Source of the DNA: Euperipatoides rowelli
Taxonomy: Eukaryota > Onychophora > Udeonychophora > Euonychophora > Peripatopsidae
Assembly (NCBI GenBank): GCA_003024985.2
Contig: PXIH01S0033739.1
Strand: one strand, 5' to 3'
DNA length: 15,020 nucleotides
In this document: positions 9,451 to 15,020 of the stretch, piece after piece
Layout of the letters: the number at the start of each line of letters is the position of its first letter
Position numbering within the stretch: position 1 is the stretch's first letter
Translations under genes and position numbers: made by a program
Notes under the pieces: generated by a model
Seen by the model: only the letters and a program-made list of their open reading frames with translations
Database searches by the model: none
Told to the model about the DNA's origin: nothing

Positions 9451-10345
9451 AGTAGCTGGATTAGAATGTATCTCAGACTTGCTCAGACACCAAATGCAAT
9501 CCAGAGTTCTTTTAGACACTTTTGTTTTCATTTAATCGCAAAAGTACAGAACATTTATAAAAACCTCTGTATGTGTGGAGCAAATCAGTGCCCAATTGGG
9601 CTTACAACATATCACAATTTGTGATATACAGTATGTGAGAAAGCATAAGGTCATCATCCTCTTCATGTTGTTACTAAACTTTCTTTTTCTTTAACTATAC
9701 CATCATTTATACTAAGACAAGTTGCTGAGTATTCCTTGACCACTCCACCCAAGTAGATATCAAATGGACTTTTGGATTTTTTTTTCTTTCGCTGACAATC
9801 AAACTACAAAATAGGTCTCAATAATGCTTTGCTTTTTGGAAGTAGAATATCATCAAAATCAACAGGCAAAGGAATTTGGAGCTCCAAACTCAACAGCTTA
9901 TTTTTTTGTTCTGGATCTTTCCAAAACTTTTCAGATTGTTTTATTTGTAGACGTCAAAGACAATATCAACTTTATTCACTTCCTGTACATGCTTATTAAA
10001 TAATTTTCAAAGTATATTTGCATATTCATCAAATGTAATTACTCTGAAGACTTGATTGGAACTTTCATTGGAAAAGCCATTAATTCAACCACAGCAGCTA
10101 CTAGCTTTGTGGTCAGACGGAAGTATTCATTAACTTTTTCACCTCCTAAGACAGACTCAAAATTTTGAACTAACATACTTTTGTCTGGTTTTGTTAGATA
10201 ATCATCCATTGCTAAGAAAAGTAATATGGATGTCAGTTCAAAAGTCAGAAGATGGCTTGTGACCTATCAGCAGATCTTGCTACATCAATAACCAAAGAGC
10301 CTCTGCCATTTCTTGTTCAACATTGAACACAGTGATTTTGGCCAT

Positions 10346-10869
10346 CTTTGATGATTTTTGGATTCTTTATCGAATCATGATTGGTTTTGATATATACTAA
10401 ATGAGATATATATACTATTAGATTGATCAACAATGTCGGTCAAACACAGCACTAAAACAATTAATAATTTTACAAATAAATTGCTATTAGTTTTAGAAAT
10501 GAAAAGATCATGTCAATTTAGAGTATGGTAGGCATACAGCATTCGGTTATTTCAATGACATGCAACTTACTAATAATCTAATAAGAATATTTTATACTTA
10601 AACGAACCTTCACTGACTTAACTATCTATTATTAGCCAATAATAAAAAGTAATCTCATTGCAAATAAAAAGACTAAGCACTCATAACTAGTTCTGCAATA
10701 ATATTTCCCATGTAGCCACTCAGTCATATTAGAAATTTCCCCTAGGCCAATTAAGGACTGTCACTACCCTGACAAAATCTAATATCCCCAAAATAGTTTT
10801 TTTGTTGGAAAAGTTTTAATGAAAATTTGAAATATATTTTTTTAATGAAATTGTAATTCCAGAGCTGAA
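10346..10869. other. AT-rich stretch with no recognisable gene
   Basis: This is non-coding sequence with ATATATATACTA-type words near 10400. From about 10790 there is a possible inverted-repeat arm (TTTGTTGGAAAAG near 10801 against CTTTCCAACAAAAG near 11153). I see no splice-bounded exon. Confidence 0.5.
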
Positions 10870-11085
10870 ATACAAATATTGGAGAGAAATTTCACTATAG
10901 CTGGAACCTAAACATACGATTTGATTTTCAATAATATTTACTATATTTTTTTTTTAAATCATAGCTTATTGCATATCATTGTAAAGCTTAAAAAATAGCA
11001 AGTTTTTGTCTATTACAAAAATAATAAATTTTCGATCATTATTGAGAAAATTGCAAAAATGAAATCTTTTAAAAATTTCATTTTT
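10870..11085 (-). repeat. Dispersed repeat, copy 2 (inverted relative to copy 1)
   Basis: The reverse complement aligns with 6010-6200 through TTTTGCAATTTTCTCAA, CTTTACAATGATATGCAATA, GAAAATCAAATCGTATG and TTAGGTTCCAGC. The sequence to the right (11090-11340) has words such as CCGCCATTTTCAATCCAATATGG and may be more of the same element. The weak inverted arms at about 10801 and 11153 could be its ends. Confidence 0.55.
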
Positions 11086-11349
11086 TTTTTGATTTTGCGG
11101 AAAACACCACTTTAATTAAAATGTTATGAACTAAAATTAAAGACAATTTTGTCTTTCCAACAAAAGAAACCAAAATCGGTCCATAAATGGCTGAATTATG
11201 AGTACTTAATCCGCCATTTTCAATCCAATATGGTGACCAAAACTCCATGAACAAGATCATGTGACACAAAACATTTTGATTAAATGGGTAATAACACACA
11301 GTAATCAAAATGAGGGCACAAAAAAAGTACACACGGAACATGAGCCAGC

Positions 11350-12259
11350 TCCTAGACTATATTTTTTTCTTAAGTTTTCACAATAAAAATGACCCATTCT
11401 CCAATACCCTGTGATCTAGATAGTAAAATTTGCATTTATATAATTCTCTAACACATATTTCTAAATATGAATAATAAAAAATCTAAAGTATATTCATTAT
11501 GGATCAAAGTAATTAATTTTTTTTTTTGTGGAATGGAGGGTGTAGGGGACTTTGCTTTTCCTACTCCCTACCTAAATGGGAGTCTGACGCTTCTCTCCCC
11601 ATTAAGGTACTGAATAGAGATATATTTCATCCTTACTGATTATTGGAAAATTTATCTGACTGGCTAAAACTCTGATTTGTCAATCCTTGGGAATAACCTA
11701 ATCTAATTTTATATTTTTCTGAGAATTTGATAGAATGACGTGTGTCCATTTTACAATTTCTTTAAGTTCTTATTAATTAAAAAATATACTTACCGTCTAT
11801 TTTAGGTTCTGCTTCTGTGGGAACAAAGTTAATTTCTATTTCCTCTTCAACATTTTCTTCTGGTGCAGGAGCATCATCCATTTTTTCCTCAGCATCCTGT
11901 ACTACTTGAGCATTAGTACTAGATGTATCTAATTCTGTTTCAAAATGTTTTCCATCTGGGGCAACATCTCCTGCAGTAAATAATAGAATACATTTAAAGC
12001 TCCTGAAAAAGTAGACACCTATATACATATTTTATTAATTGTTGTGGGAATATTGTACTCAGAATTGTTAGATAGCATAAATCTAGGATAGGAAAAAAAT
12101 ATTAATTAGCCCATGCTAAATTAATTTTAACAAGGTTTAATTTCTATAATAAAAAAAAGCCTATCAAATAAGTATTAGGCCAAATTTTTTTGTTTCTCTG
12201 AAATTTTTTAATGTGAATAGTTAGGTAAAATTCTACTATATTCGCTATTTCATAGTTAT
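11350..12259 (-). repeat. Segmental duplication, copy B (contains exon B)
   Basis: This block aligns with copy A in three pieces: about 11446-11693 with 185-490, 11707-12046 with 3990-4360, and 12048-12259 with 4951-5200. Its left part, about 11350-11520, also aligns with 14560-14720. Matches cover introns as well as the exon, for example the words around ATTCATTATGGATCAAAG and CATAAATCTAGGATAGGAAAAAA. It lacks the long insertions seen in copy A, so it is the more compact version. It also lacks a short stretch near 11510 that copies A and C share (TCTTAGCCATCCT). Confidence 0.75.
11794..11970 (-). CDS. Internal exon B of the same acidic protein (paralogue of exon A, phase 1-1)
   Basis: The minus strand reads TTTACTGCAG then GAGATGTTGCC, and ends ATAGACG then GTAAGTAT, a near-consensus donor. 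The 177-nt exon encodes about 59 residues, strongly acidic, with the shared blocks ETELDTS, AQVVQ and PTE. Relative to exon A it lacks one D near the start and has one extra P in the middle; otherwise differences are mostly conservative (E/D, I/V, K/E). It lacks the basic RPAKK stretch. Intron sequence on both sides also matches the surroundings of exon A. Being upstream of exon A on the same strand, with matching phases, it is probably an earlier exon of the same transcript, or one of a mutually exclusive pair. The family is not recognised. No signal peptide, membrane segment or catalytic motif is visible. Confidence 0.72.
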
Positions 12260-12260
12260 C

Positions 12261-13007
12261 GTGAAAAAATTTGATACAATGAAAGCTTACTCCTCCCAGA
12301 TGTTTGAAACAGTAAATGACTTAACAGTTGCCTTTATTGTTGTTAACGGGTTAACACATTTTTCTATACTACCATAGAATGATAAGCAGGCTTATCATTC
12401 GTTCAGGGCAGAGGGGGGGGGGGTCGTTAGCACCCTTGCTGACCATGCTAATAAACTTTTAGATTTACCACACTGCACTGCAAAACTACCCAGGTGCACT
12501 TGTTTGGGTAGAATCATAATTTTTTAAAATACTTTTTCAAAACGTGCATTTATTTGGGTTACAGGTAAACAGTCTCCTGAACCATAGATTCTGAAGTAAA
12601 AACTAAGAGGGCACAGTTGTATGGCACAGCTTGGATTACTTTCAGAGTGATCAAAAAATTTAAGTCTGATGATGGTACCCTTTAATTAACTTATTTGGTG
12701 GAGTGCCCTTTGACAGCATTCTATGGTACCAGTATTTATTATCTAAATTACATCTTCAATAACATTTACAGAGCTTTTTTTTTAATTTCTAAAAATTAAC
12801 AAATGAGAATCTAGTTGCTTGAATTATTTTCCAGCTAATAAATAATAGTTTCCTATTATACAGTAGTAGCCTACATAAAAGAAAATAATTCTTTTTCTAT
12901 GTTTTTTAATTTTGGTAGCCTACTAAGTTATTATAAATATTGGAAATGATTTTAAGCAATTCATATTTATCATCTTCAAAATATAACTTTTTTCGAAATA
13001 TTTAGAA
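12261..13007. other. Non-coding stretch with hairpin and G run
   Basis: I see no gene. The stretch contains a perfect inverted repeat at 12377-12400, an 11-base G run at 12413-12423 and a moderately complex patch (12420-12740) with no protein similarity I recognise. The rest is AT-rich. Confidence 0.5.
12377..12400. repeat. Perfect short inverted repeat
   Basis: GAATGATAAG and CTTATCATTC are perfect inverted arms around a 4-base CAGG loop; 11 bases pair if the loop is counted as 2. An 11-base G run follows 12 bases later. It could fold in DNA or RNA. It is not a bacterial-type terminator in this context. Confidence 0.8.
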
Positions 13008-13016
13008 ATACAATAC

Positions 13017-14285
13017 TGTAGGTAAGAGCAGGGGCTAATGGGACAAAAATTTATTCTATTTTTTTCTTCTTGCAACTATAGGCTCTATAACAACAAATAT
13101 ATTGCATCATACTACAACAATTTTGTACAATGGAAAAAAAAATAGCAGAAATTGTTTTTAACGACTAAAAGTAAATTCGAATTTTTATTTTTGAAAGAAT
13201 TTTTCAGATCATTTATTATCTAAATATAATAAATAAATGTTGAATTAAACAGCAATTTTAGCTCAGTTTAAGTTAACCAAAGTAAAAATTTATTGCTGCA
13301 ATGTGTTTTGTAAATTTTGAGAAACCAAATTATCAACATGTTGGGGCTAATGGAATTATAAAACAAATTTTAATTTAATATTAGAACAAGTTATCTTATT
13401 AAAACATCAAAGAAACTTTAAATAAAACAGCAAGTCAAACAGAAAGTTAACAACTGGCAATAAAGTAAAAAAAAATTTTTAAGACTAAAAAACTTAACTT
13501 CTTGATGTCACAACTGAAATTTAAAATGACTTAACTGTGATAAATCTAAAATGGAATTACAGTATGTACCATAATAAACCAGTGGCGGGAAAAAAAAAAA
13601 ACTGACCCTAAAATAATTGATGCCAAATGATTTTGTTTTAGTAATATTTACTTGGAAACAATCAATTGAGCATTATGTACGAACAATTGATTAAATTAAT
13701 CATGTCGAAGATGAAGCATTAGTTTATTCTTAAAAAAAAGAAAGATTGATAGCTGCAACTTTTTTTATTCATGCCATGAAATAGGATAGATTTTGAGTTA
13801 ACAGTGGTACCGTATTATTATTATTCTGAAATTACCAAAAATGCAAATTGATCACCACAATGAGAGCATATTCATTAGAAAAAGTAAAACTAAATGACAG
13901 TAATAAGAGCAACATTTCTGTCATTTGATTTTAATTTCTCTAATTGTTAGATCGTTTTATTTGCTCAATTTATTTTTTAAATTATACTTTAGGTTAAACT
14001 TCCTTACAATATTTTGTAGAACAATTTGCTGTTGAACGTTGGATTAATATCGTCTCTTTAACTCCTCATAGTGTCCTTTTAGACCCTACCTGTGGGGCTA
14101 ATGGAACAATTATGTAATAATACATACATTTAATTGTTTTTAATTCCAAAACAGTATTATAGACGAATCAATGATTTATTTGAACATTCAGTGTCCAAAA
14201 ATAATTTTAAAATTGGCATATTTGGCTAAATTACAGCTAAATTTTGAAATTTGTCCCACTAGCACCCACTCTCCCCTACTGTACT
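13017..14285. mobile_element. Non-autonomous DNA transposon, about 1.27 kb, with TIRs of about 35 bp
   Basis: The left terminus has TGTAGGTAAGAGCAGGGGCT followed by AATGGGACAAA. The right terminus, inverted, has ACAGTAGGGGAGAGTGGGTG followed by CTAGTGGGACAAA. The two match over about 35 bases with several differences. ATACAATAC occurs immediately outside both ends (13008-13016 and 14286-14294), a possible 9-bp target duplication, though AT-rich words of this kind are common here. GGGGCTAATGG from the left terminus recurs in direct orientation at 13343-13353 and 14094-14104, so subterminal repeats are present. There is no transposase frame. The CAGTAGGGGAGAGTGGG-type terminus looks familiar from animal DNA transposons, but I cannot name the superfamily with confidence. 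Confidence 0.6.
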
Positions 14286-14294
14286 ATACAATAC

Positions 14295-14559
14295 CGTATA
14301 TTCATAAAGTTTGTCTGCATGTGTTAAATATGTAAATTGCAATAAGTTACTCATTAAAAAACAAATATAGGCCTCTACTCCTCCCCCGCCCCCCCAAAAA
14401 AAAATTCATAAATGCCCTGCCCGCCACCTTAATTTTAATATCTGCAATAAGAAGATAAACAATAGGTTTAATTGAACAAAAAATTATAATCTTTACATTT
14501 TATTTCACTCTGTATATAGGGCCTACAGTAGTTCAGTAAAAAATTTCATCATTCTAATC
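14295..14559. other. Short AT-rich spacer
   Basis: No feature is supported beyond a C-rich patch near 14370-14395 followed by an A run, and TACAGTA motifs. Confidence 0.5.
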
Positions 14560-14783
14560 GCTAGGTTTTTTCATAAGCTTTCACAATAAAAATGGTCCTT
14601 TCTCCAATATCATGTTATCTAAATGGTAAAATTTGAATTTACAGTACCGTATATAATTCTCCTAACATCTCCAAATATGAAAAATTATACATCTTGACAA
14701 AAGTAGCCTATGGATCAAAGTTTGGCCTTAATCTTAGCCATCCTAATTAATAAGCAAATGTTTTGTAGCAATTTTGCCATTAA
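14560..14783 (-). repeat. Segmental duplication, copy C (partial)
   Basis: It aligns with copy B about 11350-11520 (CTTTCACAATAAAAATGG, GGTAAAATTTG, TATGGATCAAAG) and with copy A about 185-310 (TCTTAGCCATCCT, CAATTTT.CCAT). Homology stops at TTAA (14780-14783), where a transposon end begins. By analogy with copies A and B, the matching exon would lie to the right of the window. Confidence 0.65.
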
Positions 14784-15020
14784 CCCTTTCCACTCCACAC
14801 ATTTCCGAACTTTTGGGTCCTACCACTCCACCAAAAAAAAATAATAATAATTTTTTTTCTTGTTTTTTAAATTATGATTAGAAATGAAGAAAAAATAATT
14901 TTAAATGGTTTACATGAATATCTAATGATATTTTTGCACATACGCAGGGATAATTAGGTCTATGATAGGCTACCATATTTATCAAATTTTGAATTTAAGG
15001 TGGCCTAATATAAATATTAT
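14784..15020. mobile_element. Possible piggyBac-like element, left end, running off the window
   Basis: Directly after TTAA the sequence reads CCCTTTCCACTCCACACATT, and CCACTCCAC is nearly repeated at 14822-14831. Homology to duplication copy A is lost at exactly this point. TTAA plus CCCTTT is the usual style of piggyBac-superfamily ends. The other end is outside the window, so the extent, coding capacity and target duplication cannot be tested here. Confidence 0.4.

Larger units (their letters stand above)
7490..10345 (-). pseudogene. Decayed copy of an amplified uncharacterised invertebrate protein family
   Basis: Reading right to left, protein-like patches follow one another in different frames with stops. 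They are: about 10345-10050, with DYLTKPDKS and VAAVVELM; about 10050-9947, with RVITFDEYANIL, a stop, then EVNKVDIVFDVYK; about 9948-9665, a long open patch with one stop; about 9520-9450, with ELWIAFGV and RYI; about 8610-8475, with NPLTDSCDMTSK; about 8405-8170, with QLHIQRSYFKWFNWANAL, and DPLSFGY in a shifted frame; and about 7548-7490, with CCDFCKCKE. From memory, this order matches a family common in cnidarian, mollusc and crustacean genomes that has FDEYA..VF, VDIVWD.Y, LWIAFG.G..FRYI, LTGCDT.S, a histidine-arginine helix and a cysteine-rich tail. Its function is unknown. At least six frameshifts or stops make it dead. An 823-bp MITE splits it between the RYI and LTxxCD-like patches. 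It may be a retrocopy, since no introns are evident. Confidence 0.55.

Noticed and set aside
11078-11341. Minus-strand 87-codon frame
   Set aside because: It overlaps a dispersed repeat; the residues are typical of random AT-rich translation and no splice sites support an exon.
12377-12423. Intrinsic transcription terminator
   Set aside because: The hairpin is followed by G rather than T and the DNA is eukaryotic, so the concept does not apply.
1-15020. tRNA, rRNA, CRISPR array or viral gene
   Set aside because: I saw no cloverleaf, rRNA-like block, regularly spaced repeat-spacer array or recognisable viral protein on either strand.

Overview
The window is AT-rich (roughly 70-75% A+T by eye), non-compact eukaryotic DNA, almost certainly from an animal. 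It has no bacterial-style gene density, RNA genes or CRISPR. The two real coding segments are short exons with GT-AG splice sites, and most of the rest is decayed transposable elements and simple sequence. The over-abundant TACNGTA motif and the kinds of repeats suggest an invertebrate, possibly marine and possibly a crustacean. That guess is weak.

The organising feature is an old segmental duplication. A block carrying one acidic, phase 1-1 exon on the minus strand occurs as copy A (about 185-490, 3990-4360 and 4951-5200) and as copy B (about 11350-12259). A piece of a third copy, C, is at about 14560-14783. Exon B (11970 to 11794) and exon A (4284 to 4081) are probably successive tandem-duplicated exons of one minus-strand gene. 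The rest of that gene is outside the window, and a third exon copy is predicted to the right of it. Exon A can gain nine in-frame residues from a more distal splice acceptor, which adds an AT-hook-like basic patch absent from exon B.

Comparing the copies exposes later insertions. Copy A holds a 1.41-kb element with 12-bp terminal inverted repeats and a 6-bp target duplication at 497-1906, for which copy B supplies the empty site. It also holds about 2 kb of composite insertion (1922-3985), a 590-bp insertion (4361-4950) and a probable retroelement 3' end (5216-5595). Copy C is broken at a TTAA by what looks like a piggyBac-type terminus running off the right edge.

Between the exons lies a decayed minus-strand gene (about 10345 to 7490). 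Its fragments match, from memory, an uncharacterised protein family amplified in many invertebrates. An 823-bp piggyBac-like MITE flanked by TTAA (8624-9446) splits it. At the right, 13017-14285 is another inverted-repeat element with TIRs of about 35 bp. The remaining stretches are AT-rich with dispersed repeat fragments, unusually long pure G/C runs and palindromes. I see no convincing new autonomous biological system. The most interesting content is the duplicated exon with its optional splice acceptor, and the history recorded by the filled and empty insertion sites.
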